Part shown: positions 12,334 through 26,561 of the stretch, in pieces
Position numbering within the stretch: position 1 is the stretch's first letter
Layout of the letters: the number at the start of each line of letters is the position of its first letter
The notes under the pieces: generated by a model
The model's input: the letters and a program-made list of their open reading frames with translations, nothing else
The model's database searches: none
What the model was told of the DNA's origin: nothing
Translations under genes and position numbers: made by a program
Assembly: GCA_036971615.1 (NCBI GenBank)
Contig: JAYKKR010000009.1
Coordinates: forward strand, 186,001 to 250,000
DNA from: Amyloporia xantha
Lineage: Eukaryota; Basidiomycota; Agaricomycetes; Polyporales; Adustoporiaceae
Direction of reading: 5' to 3'
DNA length: 64,000 nt

Positions 12334-13186
12334 ATGTCTCGGTAAGTACGACACTAGCTACATAGATAAAATACTACTGAACCGAAACAACCACAGACTG
12401 CACCTTCTGAAGGCAGCTCTTCCGCTTGTGAAAACACACGGTTTCACGCGCGAGGCACTTGCCCGTTCCGCGCTCTCCCTTCCGACCCCTCATGCAGAAC
12501 CGCTCTCAGACACTGCTGTGTCTGCGCTCTTCGGGGACGGAGATGAAGCACGCAGGACATTGATAAATGCTTGGCTAGATGATGCACGCGTACACATGCG
12601 ATCGGCGCCGTCACCGGTTATGAAGGAAGTCCTTAGTTTTCGACTCAGGTTGAACGAACCTGTGCTGAATCACTTGCCCGAAGTGCGCTGAATTATTTGC
12701 ATCATGTCTAAATTCTCACCGGCGGTTTCAGGCATTTGCTCTTCTTATCTCTCCCACCTCGGGTATACCGCCCGTAGACTTGAGACCGGCCTTAAAGCAC
12801 GCCGCAACCGTTGCGGACGAAGCGTGTCATGCAGTCTGTGATACATCGGTTGGGGTGCGTGCGATCTTTCCAGTTCACATGCCTAGTGCGATGTCTCAGA
12901 AGTCATCCATTTCCAGCCCGCATGGTATGCGCGAAGGGCATCCTTGGCGACGATCTATACTACCGCAGGTGATTATTCCGTATCACGTCTACTTCATTTC
13001 CCTCATGCTCATATGATTGACACAGAGCTGCACCAACTGAACTCTCCGCACACCGCATATGACTTCTTGAGCAGCTTGCTTGAGTCTTCATCCAAAGCCG
13101 AATCTGCGCTGGCGGAGGCCGAGGCATATGCCAAGTACATCTGTAGAAGCTGGGCCGGAATCTTGAAGAGCAGTGGCGTCTTGTGA
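12334..13186 (+). CDS. COQ9: Ubiquinone biosynthesis protein COQ9
   Basis: Five exons: 12334-12341, 12397-12682, 12732-12854, 12917-12968 and 13026-13186; the sum is 630 nt, 209 aa. COQ9 is a mitochondrial lipid-binding protein with a TetR-like fold that supports COQ7 in coenzyme Q synthesis. The sequence shows the family core: LLKAALPLVKTHGFTREALA near the N-terminus, FGDGDEARRTLINAW, LISPTSGIPPVDLRPALKHA, WYARRASLATIY and FLSSLLESS, ending in WAGILKSSG. The first exon is only 8 nt (ATG TCT CG) and is set by the strong GTAAGT donor and the phase needed to enter LHLLKAALP. Other frames upstream hit stops. No long mitochondrial presequence is visible; targeting may rest on the first helix. It converges with the Ca2+-ATPase gene downstream. 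Confidence 0.93.
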
Positions 13187-13830
13187 CGAGTATGCAAGAC
13201 GTAACATCTTGGCCAATGATGGAGCGGACGTTATGCGTAGCGACATCATCCGGTGAGCTCCCCTTTCTGTAAGGATCTCTCCTTGTCATGGAATTCAACG
13301 GTCATGCTCAATCGGACAGTCAATTTCTAGGCCTATACTCTTTTCAAGGAGGTATTGTCACCAAACGCAGAAAGGATCACACGGCAGATAGTTCAAACTT
13401 TATGATGTATTCATGTCATGGAAGATCTATTCGATTATAGCATGGCATATGTAAGATGATCTATCTACTGTCAGGATCACAAGCGCATCACAAAATTACT
13501 AGAACGAGTAATGAAGAGAAACAGGTGCGAGATGCGGGTGTGAGTGGAAACGTGCGTATGTTTGTCAGGACGAATAATTGCAATATAGCGTAAGCGTATC
13601 GATCATGCGTACTCGTATAAATCATGCGCCGTGATGAATAGGGCCAAGGAGTCGAGTATCCGAGCCGTATCGTGATGTGAAGGTATAGGAGGAAACCGTG
13701 AAGATCGTTAAGTGGAGCATTGCAAAATGAGATATGGAACGCCATGGACGAATGAGGTGGGAAATTATGCGCAATAATAATACAATGAGGTTGATGGCAC
13801 TAGCATTCATGACCACTCGAGAATAAGGAA
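13187..13830. other. Convergent intergenic spacer
   Basis: AT-richer spacer between the 3' ends of COQ9 (+) and the Ca2+-ATPase gene (-). It presumably holds both 3' UTRs. No gene or clear repeat is seen. Confidence 0.6.
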
Positions 13831-16800
13831 CTAAACGGACTGCACCCTGGAGCCCCAGCGTCTAAGTGCTGGATCGTCTGGCTTTGTATCCGGGTGGATC
13901 TGTATTCTGCCTTCCCATAGTGCAGCTGACGACTTGGAGGGATCGAAGTCTGCGGGATCTGAGAGACCACTGGGGGTATGAGGTGCCCAGCCGGCGCCGA
14001 TCGACGACGCCACGAGCGTTGGGACCATAGTCATAATAGAAGGCCTAATAGCAGCAGTCAGCACTTGACTCGAGGCATGCAAAGTTGGGTCAACTCACAC
14101 TTGGGGCATACGAGACACTGGCGGCGGACGGGCCTTTCGACTCTTGCCCACGTACGAAGACGCACGCATACGGGCACCACGAACATGAGCGAACGTGTTG
14201 AGGTTATCTCGGACAAGCTCGATCGCCGAGTTCCATTCGCCCTCGGGACGTTTCGTCGGGAGAACTTCAGGATTGGAGAGAATGTGCATCGCAATAAGCA
14301 TGCGTTCGATCGGCTCGTTGGGAATGCAGCGGAGGAGCGCGCCAAGAGGGATAGAGACCACACCCAAAGCAAGGCCGATACCCCACTCCGCACCGCCGAT
14401 GCGGGTCACTTGAAACGCGGCGCCGCCGACGAACACGATCAAAACTTGCACTCCAATTTCTATGAAAGGACTCAATCAGTACGTCGATCGGATGGCAAAA
14501 AGAAATAAACAAACCAAGGAGCGTGATCCCCATAAAGTAGTAATTTCTCGTGATGCCCTCGAAGATATTCAACCGATTATCCAACCGTCGACAGTTGACG
14601 GAATTGGCGATCTGCGAAAATACAAAAATATTGAAGACCAATGTCTGTACGACGGATGCATTCGCAGCAGAGTCGAAGTGGAGAATACGTGTACCCAAGA
14701 AGTGGAAGATGAGCACAATAATGATCTGATAAATCGACTGTCCAACGATTTGCTTGTACATGTCCACGGAGAATAACGGAGCCGTCTTCTTCTCTGGCTT
14801 GCGATCTAAGAGCGCCGGCGAGGCAGGGTCAGTCGCCAACGCAAGAGCAGCGAATGTGTCCATGATGATATTGATCCACAGGAGCTGCACTGCCGAGAGC
14901 ACAGACGTCTCCGACGCAGATGCGATGGCTGAGACGAATGTTACCACAACGGCCGTAACGTTCGTCGAGATCTGAAACTGCAGGAATTTGCGTACAGCAT
15001 CGTTGACACATCGTCCCCACATGATCGCCTTGACGATAGAGGCGAAGTTGTCGTCCATCAAGATAATGTCCGACGCCTCCTTCGCGACTTCAGTGCCGGC
15101 TATGCCCATCGAGAATCCGACGTCAGCGGTCTTGAGCGCCGGTCCGTCGTTCGTCCCGTCGCCCGTAACACCCACGATCTCGCCCAGCTCCTTCAGCTTT
15201 TCAACTAGCAATTTCTTGTCCTCTGGAGAGGACCGCGCCAACACTTGCAGACGCGGAACAACGTCAAGCAATTCCTGGTTGTTAAGCTGTCGGAAAATGG
15301 GCCCCTCCATGATGACGCCGCCTGCGGTGTATATGCCGCACTGTACCGCGATAGACCTTGCCGTAAGCACGTTATCACCGGTGCACATCTTCACGGTAAC
15401 TCCAGCCTTGAGACAGTCCGCAACCGCCTCCCGTACACCCTCACGAAGAGGATCCTCAATGCCAGTGATGGCGATTAGGATTAGATCTCGCGCCAGATCA
15501 TCGTACTCGACCTATACAGTGCACGTCAAAAATGAGTAAAGCGTAACCGGGTTGAGGACATACCTCGTCGTCCGCAGTATACCGTACACCTACAGGCGGC
15601 CAGGTCTCAAAGTCACGATAACAAATGGCGATCGTCCGCAACATCTGGTTCGCATAAAATATGATGGTCCGCGAGATATTATCGCTCGCCAATTCATCAA
15701 TCTCCGCCGTCTTGACCGCACGATCCGCGTCTTTCCCATCAGGCTTTACCTCTACATATCGCCCGCACTTCTTCGTCAGGATCTCGCTCGCACCTTTGAG
15801 GTACAGTCTATATCTCCCATCTCGCAACCTGACCACCACACCCATCGCCTTCCTTTCACTCGAGAAGGGAATCATTTGCACAATCTCCGCCTCATCCCGC
15901 GTCCGCTTGTAATCCGCCCACTCGTTCTCCTTTGCGAACTTCAGCAGCGCCGTCTCCGTCTTGCTGCCCACAAACACCGGCTCACCCGACTCCGGATCCG
16001 TGTCCTCGAACGCGGTAGAATTGACCGCTATCGCAGCGTTGAACAGCTCGCGCAACTTGGCAGGAAGGGTATCATTCAACTGCCTCTGATCGATCGAGAA
16101 GTCCTCGAAGTGCTTCCCACTGCGGCTCGGACGACTTGGGCCTGCTTGCGGCCGACTCTGGTCTTCCTCTTCCTCATCACCGTGTGCGTTCGACCGTGTT
16201 GGGTTATCCTCGAGGCGTTGAACGAATTTACAGTGAATTCCCACAGTGCCAGCGACAACAGTCATGCTGTTCTGCGTCAGTGTGCCTGTCTTGTCTGTAC
16301 ACACCACGCTCGCATTCGCCATCGACTCGCACGAACCGAGTACACGAACGAGCAAGTTTTCCTTCGTCATGCGTTTCGTAGCGAACGCCAGCGCCAACGT
16401 GACAGCCAGAGGCAAGCCTGCATGAGATCTCCCGATCAGCCCATATCGCGGGAGAAGCAGCGACGTCGAACACACCTTCAGGAACCGCAACGACGATCAA
16501 CGTTACCGAAATGATAAGAATCTGCACAAACGCGATACCCTTCGCATTCGCAGTGCGCTCGGGATTATTCGTCCCGAGTTGGACGAAAAACCGAATCATG
16601 AGCGCCGCGAAGAGGAGTATGCCTGCCGCGCTTCCCAACTTTGCAATGAGCTCCGCGAGGTCGTTCAGCTTCAGCTGTAAGGGCGTGTTCTCCGTGTCTC
16701 CGCGAAGCGCTATTAACGAGAAAACCATTCGGTAAGCGAACGAAGTCAATCAGCCACGTGGTGATGGGGACTTCGATAGCATGAAAGTGCACAGTGAAGA

Positions 16801-19025
16801 GAAGGGAAGTTAAAAGAAGTCACGTACCCATCATGATGCGCCCATTGAACGACTTCGGACCGACGGCGATGACCACATAGCTGCCATAACCTTCCAACAC
16901 CTTGCTCCCGCTCACCATGAAACAATCAGCGCCCGTGTGTCCATGTCCGTGCCCGTGTGGGTCGTCACCGTGCTCCGCCTTCAGCCTCAGCGCCTCCTGG
17001 TAATCGACCTTCCTGATCGCGTCACTCTCACCCGTCGCGCCGGACTCATCGCATCGGACATTATGCCCGCCGAGGAAGACGCCATCGCACGGAACAATCT
17101 CACCGGGTTCCAATATGGCCACATCGCCCACCACGACCTCGTGGACGTCAATCACACGCTCGATACCCGCGCGGATAACCTTGACACCCCGCTCTTCCTT
17201 CTTCTCATTTAGTGTCTGAAACTGCCGCTCCTTCTGCCAATCGTTGATCGAGCCCACGGACACCTGCGAGGTCCAAGATTCACATGCGCGCATCGGGAGT
17301 TGCCGGGAAGTGGCAATAGCCGAAGGGATATCCATATAAGGAAGGCGTAGTGATGAGAGAATGATGAGCAAGCGATATAAGCATATGAGTGTATATACGC
17401 ACGACGATGAGGATCGCGACAATAATTGCAACGCCCTCTACCCAGTCAACAGGCGGCTCACCTGGTGGCCTGGGTGTTCCAAAGTCCTGAAAGAAACCGA
17501 GGGCGAGAGACACCACCGCCGCGATACTCAGGAGCACCTACGTTAGTGTAATTGAGCTAGACTGCAAACGCCCGTACGATCGTCCCCCACGCACCAGAAC
17601 TTTGTCTTTGAGAGCGAGCCACATAAGCTGCAACAAGCTCTTCGTTTTTCGCACCGGAAGTACATTCGCGCCGAACACGCGCTGTCGGTCCTCCAGCGTG
17701 GCCCCAAACGCCGGACCATCCTGAGCCTCTTGGTCCTCATGCACATCCTCGTGCGCCTCTTCATGAGCGTCCGCGAGCTCCCTCTGGAGCGATGATGACA
17801 CACTCGACTTCGAACTGGCATTGTACTCGCTCCCGGGGCCGGTAACAACAATGCCGGGCACAGCCCTCGCGGCCGGTCCCACCTGGTCGGGCTGATGTCG
17901 GTCGTGTCTTTGTCCCGCGCCATCCTCGGATCCTGACTGTGCGTGTCCCGCATTGGACGCGAGGCTGGGAGCACGAGACGAGTGACTCGGCGGCGGGGGC
18001 GGGAACAGCCCCTTCTTCGGATGTGTGCCGAGCCCCCTCAGGAGCCCCCGCACACCGCCCATTTCCTCAAGCGAGTCGAGGGACTTGGGATCGACGAGCC
18101 CCGCGAGGCGATAAGGCTTGAACTCGAACGGCGCCGCGTCGATCTCGTCGTCCGCGGACAGGTCGAGCGCAGGTCTTGCGTCCTCCTCCGGCTCACGCTC
18201 CGCCGCGTCCGCATGCGGATCCAGTTCCGCGTCGCCGCGTGGCGGAACGTGGTCCGCAGGTGGCGAGTCGTACTGGTCGTGGAGCAGCTTCGCCTGGCTG
18301 TGCTGGGAGCCGGAGCGGGAGCGCATGGTGGTCCCGTCGAACTCGGATCCGGACGCACCTGAGATGGACGCGGCGTCGAAGTGCGTGTGCGTCGGGGAGG
18401 GCGGTGCGAGCGAGCTCCAGTCGCCGCCCGTGCGCGGCGGGGAGAGGGAGACCATGCCATAGTGGCTGAGGGGCGAGTGCGAGTCGGGCTCGGTGCCCTC
18501 TGTGGAGCCCTCCACGGACGTGGAGCTACCGACAGAACCCTTGCGCCCGTGCCTGCCGATGTAGTGCGGGGTCAGTAAATTGAGGGAAGAAAGACCATCC
18601 CTTTGTTCGGGCTTGTTGTCCCTCAGGGCGAGGGCGTTGGCGAAGTGCACGGAGGAGTGCGAGTGGCTGGATAATGTCGGCGAGGGGGGCACATGAATAT
18701 GTGTAGAGGAGCCGGCAATGGAGCCTGCGTACGATGGTGACGGGGTGCGCAACCCGGACGTCGATGCCAGCGTCGGCGAGTACGGCACCTCGAGAGAGGA
18801 TCTGGCTGAAGGGCGCAGGATGGGCGAAGGCGAGAGGTAGAGCGGCCCCGCGGACAAATGCTGGTCGTTGGGGGTGACCGGGCGAAGTGCCGGGGAGCTA
18901 GATTCAGAATAGGGTGTGGGTGGGCGCAGATGGAATTCATCATGAGTTTCGGATACGTCGAAAGAAGAAGAAAGGTCAGTTGTGACGATGGCTGGAATAT
19001 CTGGCCTACTGTCTGAGTGGGACAT
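13831..19025 (-). CDS. PMC1: P-type Ca2+-ATPase, PMC1/PMCA-like (type IIB)
   Basis: Eight exons: 17595-19025, 17403-17537, 16828-17263, 16476-16709, 15564-16417, 14515-15511, 14099-14459 and 13831-14044; 4662 nt, 1553 aa. It is a calcium pump of the vacuolar or plasma membrane that clears cytosolic Ca2+. Landmarks: actuator motif TGES at about 599-602; PEGLPLAVTLALAF in M4, spanning an intron; phosphorylation site CTDKTGTLT with Asp at about 787; KGASEILTKKC; MCTGDN; and hinge motif TGDGTNDGPALK at about 1146. Transmembrane helices lie on both sides of the cytosolic loops. The cytosolic N-terminus is long (about 440 aa), Ser/Pro-rich and acidic, as in many fungal PMCs, and probably regulatory. 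A His/Gly run (HGHGHGHTG) sits in the actuator loop. The start at 19025 is the first ATG of the open frame. Catalytic motifs are intact. Confidence 0.95.
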
Positions 19026-22000
19026 GCTACGGATATAAAATTGAAAAGACTGGAGGGAGGAGGCGTCGAGGGTTTTAGCATGAGTAGGACAGCAAGCACG
19101 AGGACTGGCAAGGGGAAGGAGGGCGCGGCATCCGCACACTATTTCAACCAATTGCTCATGTCAACGAATTCCGTGTAGAAGTAACACCGCCTCGGCCAAA
19201 TCTGGTAATCAGATCTTGCCAAGCAGAAGAAGCACCAACGTCCGCATCCCTGCTCCACGCCGGCCGTGAACCCTGCCAGCGGCTTCTCTCCCGCCACGTT
19301 TCTTTGTTCTCTCTGTCTCCTCGTCGCCCATATCCCTTCGATATCTAATTAGTAGCCAACTCGAGCTCTGTTACTCTCAACGACGACCTTTTCCGTACCA
19401 CTCGGAAGCATCTCCATATGAACCAGACTAGCGCTGATTGCCTTATTCGGCACTTACCGAGCCGCAAGGAACGCCATGCCGGTCGGTCTCAGACGTCTCA
19501 TCCGCTTTCCGAAAGCACTGCCTGGTCAATTCCTCGACGTCTGTCGAAAAACGCCAAAAAAACAATGCTGGACTCCTGGTGTCTCTCGGCCACTCTCAAT
19601 GTCGATGGCCCGTCGACCTGCCTGGTCTAGAGACGGCCAGTGGCTAGATCTAGATGTGTACAGCCCCACGATTCTCCTTTGTCGAGCTTGGCTTTTGTGC
19701 ACGCGCACCCTTCGCAGCTTGGCTGTCCTACCTACTCCTCTGTTTCTTCAAAATACTCAAGTCTGCGCATTGTTGTCGCGCCCACACACAGCAATATGGG
19801 TACAATCTACTCCGAGTGCGACACATACGCGGAGCTTGTCTCCATCTGTCAATTCTCATGGACGCATGTCCTTACACCTCGCGTCCGTTATTGGTCACTG
19901 GTACACCTGTCCGTGTACTCTGGACATGCATCTGTAGATGTCTAGTACGCAACCACACAGAATGTGATACGACTGGGCGATCTGCTGCCGCCTGTGCCAG
20001 GACCACATGTTATCTATGTTGATTCTAGTGATCACCGACATCCACAGAATTCTGGTCCCGCTGATCATGTAGTATGTCACATTGGTTTGGACGGTTAAAT
20101 AGGTCGCCCCAGCCACTTTCAGCCTTTTTGACTCCTTCTGACGTAGCACGCTTGAGCTTGATCCTCGCACATGATCCTCGATTCCAGAGTGCCCCTGTGA
20201 AGCAGTTAGACCCCGCGTCCAGATCCGAATTCCGCTGACATGTATGACATAAAGGACACGCCCGCTTTGCAGCCGTTGTATATCTACATGCTCAGCCGTG
20301 GCGTGCCCAGCCTTACTCCAACCAACCGCGAATTTCCCGGCAACAAGTCGCTATTCTATCGTCCACCTGCCCCAGACACGTTTGTTACCTCTTGGAATCT
20401 TGAGGATCCATTTCCGAACCATGTTCTCGCAAGCTCTTCCGTCGTCGGCCCGCCTCATGCCGCGCAAACCTCGCTACAGTCGCCTCGCAACACGCTGCAT
20501 GGGCATTCTACATAGAAATCGCACGAGACACTGTGCTGCGTGTGCCTGGAGATGACATGCGGCGGGGGATAAGTAGTAGATCTGTACATTACATAGAATC
20601 TGCGTATATCACGACCACCCCTCGTCCGTTAGACCGTCTTCGATATACAACGACGCCTGCAGGTGTGCATCGGTGAGACGCCCAGCGCCCGCACTCGATC
20701 TCAGTCGAGCGGCGATGGATCGAGATAGCGATCATACTGTACATAATATCCTATCACACCATGGCCCTGTTTTAGATCATCTGTCCCTAGATATCCTCCC
20801 CAGCCAGTATGCGAGACAGAATACAGTCCTCCCAGTTATCCTTAGCCTCTACTTCTCTCCAGCGTCAGTGAGGTTGCAGTCGAGCGCGCGGCCATATATC
20901 CAAGCTCGAGATGGCCGGACCCACGAGGATCAATCAGCGAGTCCCGCTCACTGCCTCTACGGCGCACGACGACCATGCTCCAGCGAGTAGAATGGCGCTC
21001 GAACGTGATTCGGAACACGAACACGCGATGGGCTGCTCTCAAGCTCGAGGCTAGCACTTGAACATTAACGCTACACCGTACCGTAGACCGGGGACCGCGT
21101 TATCAGGACACATTTCTTGGCCCGCGCCAGTAGTCTCAATGGCTGTGCGCTCGTCAGGGGCCGCGGTTGAATGTACCTACCAGCTGCCAGCCCTCCAGCC
21201 GCTCCAGCGAGCAGCTCTGTCTTGGCCTATGTCATCATCGCCACCGTCAACTATCAGATACCGGTACCGACGCCCCGCATCAAGAACCCCATCTCGGACT
21301 GCTCCTGAACACCTGGCGCAAATCCCTAGACCGTTGGGGGAATACGGACTGCTGAATATGCTCCAAAGCCAAAGCGCGCAATAGATGACGATGGTCTGAC
21401 TTCGAGCGACCGAGCGCCTGTGTGCGTGATTCGTACATCAGCCGGCGGGCCGCCCGTGCTCTTGCCTATGCTGTTCGGAGTGATCTGCGGTCACAGAGAG
21501 GATGGTGGTCAACATCAGAAAAAGTGGAACGCAGCTCATAAGTTCATATAAGTAGCTATACGAACCATAAGATGTGAAAATATATTCGACCTATTGTAAC
21601 TACTTATGACACTAACACCAACATTCACGAACATTTATAACACGCTTATAGCAAGAACACCAGCGTGTTTTAGCTATGTTATAAGATGCGAGCAGCAAAT
21701 TATGAGTGATTTTGGCAAGGAGGCCAAAAACTCTATTTCTGCGCATCTCCCCAATTTCTCCGGTATTCCCTTTATCTGCTTTTCACGCTTACTACCCGTT
21801 GTGGAAGTGGTTCCGGGGTCTCAGAGTACTTACATTTAATCACACATATTTAATTCATCATGCTCAGTCAGAGGTTTGAACACGAGTCATCAGGTTATTT
21901 CTCAAGCCCCAATTTCTTACTGCTACACTAAAGGGGCAATAAACGCATGAAGAACGTCATGTCCTATAGCGAAGTCGTCCAACGCCACTGTAAGCCACCG

Positions 22001-25000
22001 ATGCGCCACCTCCCGGCAATGGCCGTGACCATAGGCCGCGCCACCTGCGTGCAACAAGTGGTGATAAGTATTATGTACCACTCGCAAAGCGCCATGATAA
22101 CACTGATATAATGCCTTTCCACTTCTCACGGAGAGTGCTTGGAGAGTGTGATATCATAGTCCTAAGTCTGGTTTAACACATTACGGTATATTATAACTCC
22201 ACCAATGGTTGTCTGACAACGTCCTCTAACGAATTCTGGCATGTTGTAGCCATCTTACAGCAATCTTATAACATCTTGGCGGAGTGGTGTACGTGACTTA
22301 TAAACGAAAATTTGCCAAAATCACTTATAAGATGATTTCATTTTTTCTGATGAAACGAGCGGCCTGTGAGTAGTCCTTCCCATCTTCGCAGGCTCAGGAC
22401 ATGCCATTGTCTGACAGACCGGTATTGACGCGCGTCGAGCTCGGCCCGTGCTTCCTGCGGCTTCCCGTTTAATGCCACTACGACCAATTTTACTGGCATA
22501 AATCCTACTACCCATGCTCGGTTCTGCAGCGGCCGTAACCCTTCAAAACAAAAGCTCGCCAATATCAGTGAGCATTTTTGAATATTCTTCCTCTTCCTCT
22601 ACCTCTGCCTCCTCGAATCTGTCATGCCTGCTGTTCAGGAATTGTGATGGCAACACATCTATTCAGAGTCAATATGCCAGAGGGCTGGGAGTCATCCCAG
22701 GGTATCAAGATCAGAATACGCTGCGGGCGGTGGCGAGCCGGCGGCCTTAAAGCTTGATCAAGCCACTATTTGGTTGGGGACTGTCTGACTTGTCCCTTGT
22801 GGTGGGACCCTATTCCCTGTGCGTGGCATCCATAGCTGTGATCAAGCTATTTCCCCTGCCCATAGGCCCGCTGTATGCTTCCAAAGTTGTATTAATCAAG
22901 GACTCAGAGTACTCGGGTTGCATATAACACGTCTCAGAACGTGGACGGCTGCTATTCGCCTGTCGTAATGAACACAGGTATGTACGTCCATTTAACTCGG
23001 ATCATTTCTTTGTCTGGGAAGCGGGAAGCGGTCATTGTTGATGCGAGCAAGCGCAGCCAGCGCGAGTGACTGGTGAGGGTATATTGGAAAGACGCTGCAT
23101 CGCACGACTTACTAGCATTCCCGGCCACGTCGCCGGCTTCTGTGCATTACTAGTAAATATTCTCTTTAGCTCGTCTAATTGACGTTCGAGAAATCTAAGT
23201 CTCGATCTAGTCCTCATCCAATATCGATCGCCTCTAGGCAAGTAAGTTAGGGTTCAATTTTCCCGTTCATCTACTGGCGTCCTTCACCACACTCCTGCTT
23301 CGATCATCATAGGGTTTCGGTGGTTCTTTTTGTGCAGCTTGTCCCCTACCTCGGGTATAATTCACTCTACAATGTTCTACGAACCTTGTATAACCCGAAG
23401 CCATGGAATCCACCTGCACAGGAATGCGAAGCTCATTCAATTCGGTCCCTTCTATGTGTGCACTGGCATGGTGTCCCCTTGTTCGGCGATATTTATGAAA
23501 TGAATGGTAGATGCAATAGAGGATCCTGATAGCTGCTTGTCTGACAATGTGAATCTTAGGCCGGCAACTAATTCACGGGAGATCCGACTCCAAATACGAC
23601 TTTTACCTAATGTAAAAGATAATTATACATGGGCGCACTCCCCTCCCCCATTCACTTTTATAGACTCGTCGAAGGTGCTGTAAATAGAGAGTCGAGACGC
23701 ATAGGGGCCAAATTACATAACGTTGATTCTGGAGAATTGATCAAATAGGAGTGCTGTGCCTGAACTATACTCTTGGGATCCCAGCCGCACTTATGACGTG
23801 CACAATTCGACGTCAGCGGGCCTTCAGTTATTGATGGGACGCTATCATAACTATTGATGCAAGACATCTCGGAGCTGATAGTCATCAGGCTCGTGAAGCT
23901 GGATGGTTTCAAGTTGGTGGCATTATTACGACCAGCGACGTATTACTGTGCCTATTTCACACGTTGCTAGCCCACTTGAGAACGGACTGCGGTCGACATA
24001 TTTGACCTCCGAGCGGCTATTTCACTTCTGCATCTTACGAAATGAGTCGAGACATATTATCTCTATCCTTGTCTTTCCTTGTGACTCGTCTTTCCTGCAG
24101 TCATATCGCACAGCAGCCCCGTGGTAGCCGCAATATTAGGATCCTGTACAAGAAGTCGCTCGCGTTTCTTTAACCGGATACACATGTCGGCCTCATGGGC
24201 CTCCTGACGTCTGCATTGCTGAAGCTGACGTATTTGATCAGAATCGGTAGACATCAATGCCGAAATACGCTTGTGGTTGCTGATGTAATTCGCAGCTCCT
24301 GGTATGCTTGTACGACACCTAATCGGAATGATGCTGTTAATGGAACCACAGCCAACGATGATACCCACAGCAATAATCACGCGGGTCCGATTCCACTGTG
24401 ACAGAAATCGAGTCATTATCATCTCTTTTAAGAATGTGTTCGTAATCGTGGTCAACGCACGGTATACTCGGAATTGCGGTTTTGTAGCACAGCAGCCGTC
24501 TATTGCTTGAGGTAATTGTATACCTTTTTTGTCACTTCTGCATCCGGAACTCGCTGTTCATCCAGTCGTTCAGTGGAGAGCTCGGCTGTTTCACGCCCGA
24601 ATAGCACGTCAAGTCTAGGATACCAGCACTGCATCCCTGATCACAGTCTGATCCGACGAATTATTGGAGCCTTGGGAGGTCCTGGAATAGATCTAGACGT
24701 GCTGGGCCTCTCCGTGCAGATGCACAGGAATATCTCTATGGCTCTCCTTTGGCTGAGCTTACGGGATATAGTGACAACGACACGTACCTTTTGACCTCTA
24801 TGATCCGCCCGTGTATACCTGTGCAGAAGGCAACTTCATGTGTCCGAAAATTTGGCGATGAAACCATTTCCCAATGGAGACACAAGTGTAGCGACCGAGG
24901 TCTACATGGAAAGAGCGCAACTACATGAAGTGGGTTCCATTCGTGACCAAGTGGCCCGGGACGAGGATGAATGGAAGCTGCGCGGCAGTTCATGGGCAGT

Positions 25001-26561
25001 ACGAAATTTGATATATAATCGGAAATCTTCTCCATACCTTCGTTCCCTGCAGCTACCAATACAGTGCATGGTGGCAACGCTGACAACAGTACTAGGCGTT
25101 CGTATACACACATCACTAGAATGCTTGGCAAAGCTGACAGATAGGCTCACGGACACTTCTTCGGTTAAATTGGCTACTAGTAATTGCGACACAGAATGCC
25201 GTTCATGTGAAGGTGTGTTAGTAATAATAATCGTGCGAGGCACATCATGATGAAATTAACACAAGCCTACCCGTTTTTAGTCCGTAATAGCATGTTCATC
25301 AAACCGCAGGTAGAGTTTCAAATCTTAGTGGCTTAGTACTCAGCACAGGTATAGCACGTCAGTCTTGCACCTGGTTGCTCGAGCACGGAGACTCACGGAA
25401 GATTTCGAGAGAGAAATGGAGGAAACGCTGGTGAGGAGTATACCTAAAATTTGAAAGTCTCAAAAATCTCACGTACAGGTGGACGCGCAGCACGTCTAAG
25501 CTGTACATGCTGCGCCCGATCGGAAAATTGGCCCGCAAATTTCGCCCTGCACAAACCCGCACATGTCTACAAAGTAGTGGATCTTGTATCAAGCCGACTA
25601 TTAATTAGAGAGAAGGGCGTGTAGAAATTGAGGATAGAGACGTACGTAGCTTACCTATCGGCCAATAGCTCTCTCCGCAGCCCTCAAGGCAAATGGTTTC
25701 AGGAGTGATCTTGTAACTTTACTTGTTGCTTGTGAACTTCAGATCGGGTTGCAACAGAACATGGGAGCCTCATTTGAAAGTATAAGCTTGGGCAATCACT
25801 TTCGCCCGAGACGTTCGTTGGGCGAGCAGTGGCTACGCGACAGTGCAGATCCTTTCCGAATTAGGAAGGTGTTGTGTTAAGGACTTGCGTGGTAATGGCT
25901 CACCGTTACGCCGCAATTGTGGGACTGTTTGGAAGAGCGGCTAAATAAAGCCCAAGTTACTATGCAGTTTCAGAACAGCATGAAAGGTTTTAGTATATCG
26001 ATTTTGGATCGCAATATGTTTCATCCTGAAGGGCACTCTGGACGATCAAAACCTTCAACGACAAATACGGGTTCGCAGAAGGCGTTGATCAAGAAACACT
26101 AGACAGCGAACGGTTCCACTGCAACGCTATTATAATGATGAGAGGCTAGAAGACTTTCCGTCCACCCCTTTTATCCATCCATTAGGAGCACGTGCCTACT
26201 CGCATTACATACTGATGGACGTCAATATTAGTCCACTCGCATTTCGGAAGAAACGTCTCCCCAGAATAGATCCATAGTGGCTGGTATTATTCAAATATAG
26301 GATGTTATAGCGAGAAATACATGCATGCTCAAATCATTGGCAGACGGAACGTACGCATTCTCATGCAAACAGAGCTGTATCCCAACCTACTTCACAGACC
26401 AGAGCTGATCACAGTTCGCATATCCGGTAAGTAGATATTCCCTAAATACGACAGCACAAAACGTACAGGCCTGCACATAAGCCGACCTTCAGTATGATTC
26501 CGAGCTACATGACTAAGACAAGTACGCTCACAATACGCCATTTGTCAGCCGTAGGGACTAT
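19026..26561. other. 7.5-kb region without a recognisable gene
   Basis: No frame shows a known domain or a convincing intron-exon structure. 19026-19400 presumably carries the Ca2+-ATPase promoter. From about 21540 to 26500 the DNA is AT-richer. Near 21701-21719 and 22311-22329 there is an imperfect 19-bp inverted pair (core GTGATTTTGGCAA) about 600 bp apart, perhaps an old transposon. Lineage-specific genes with many short exons cannot be excluded by eye. Confidence 0.45.

Noticed and set aside
16418..16475. Frameshift in the Ca2+-ATPase within PEGLPLAV
   Set aside because: A 58-nt GTGTGT...GCAG intron explains the frame change exactly.
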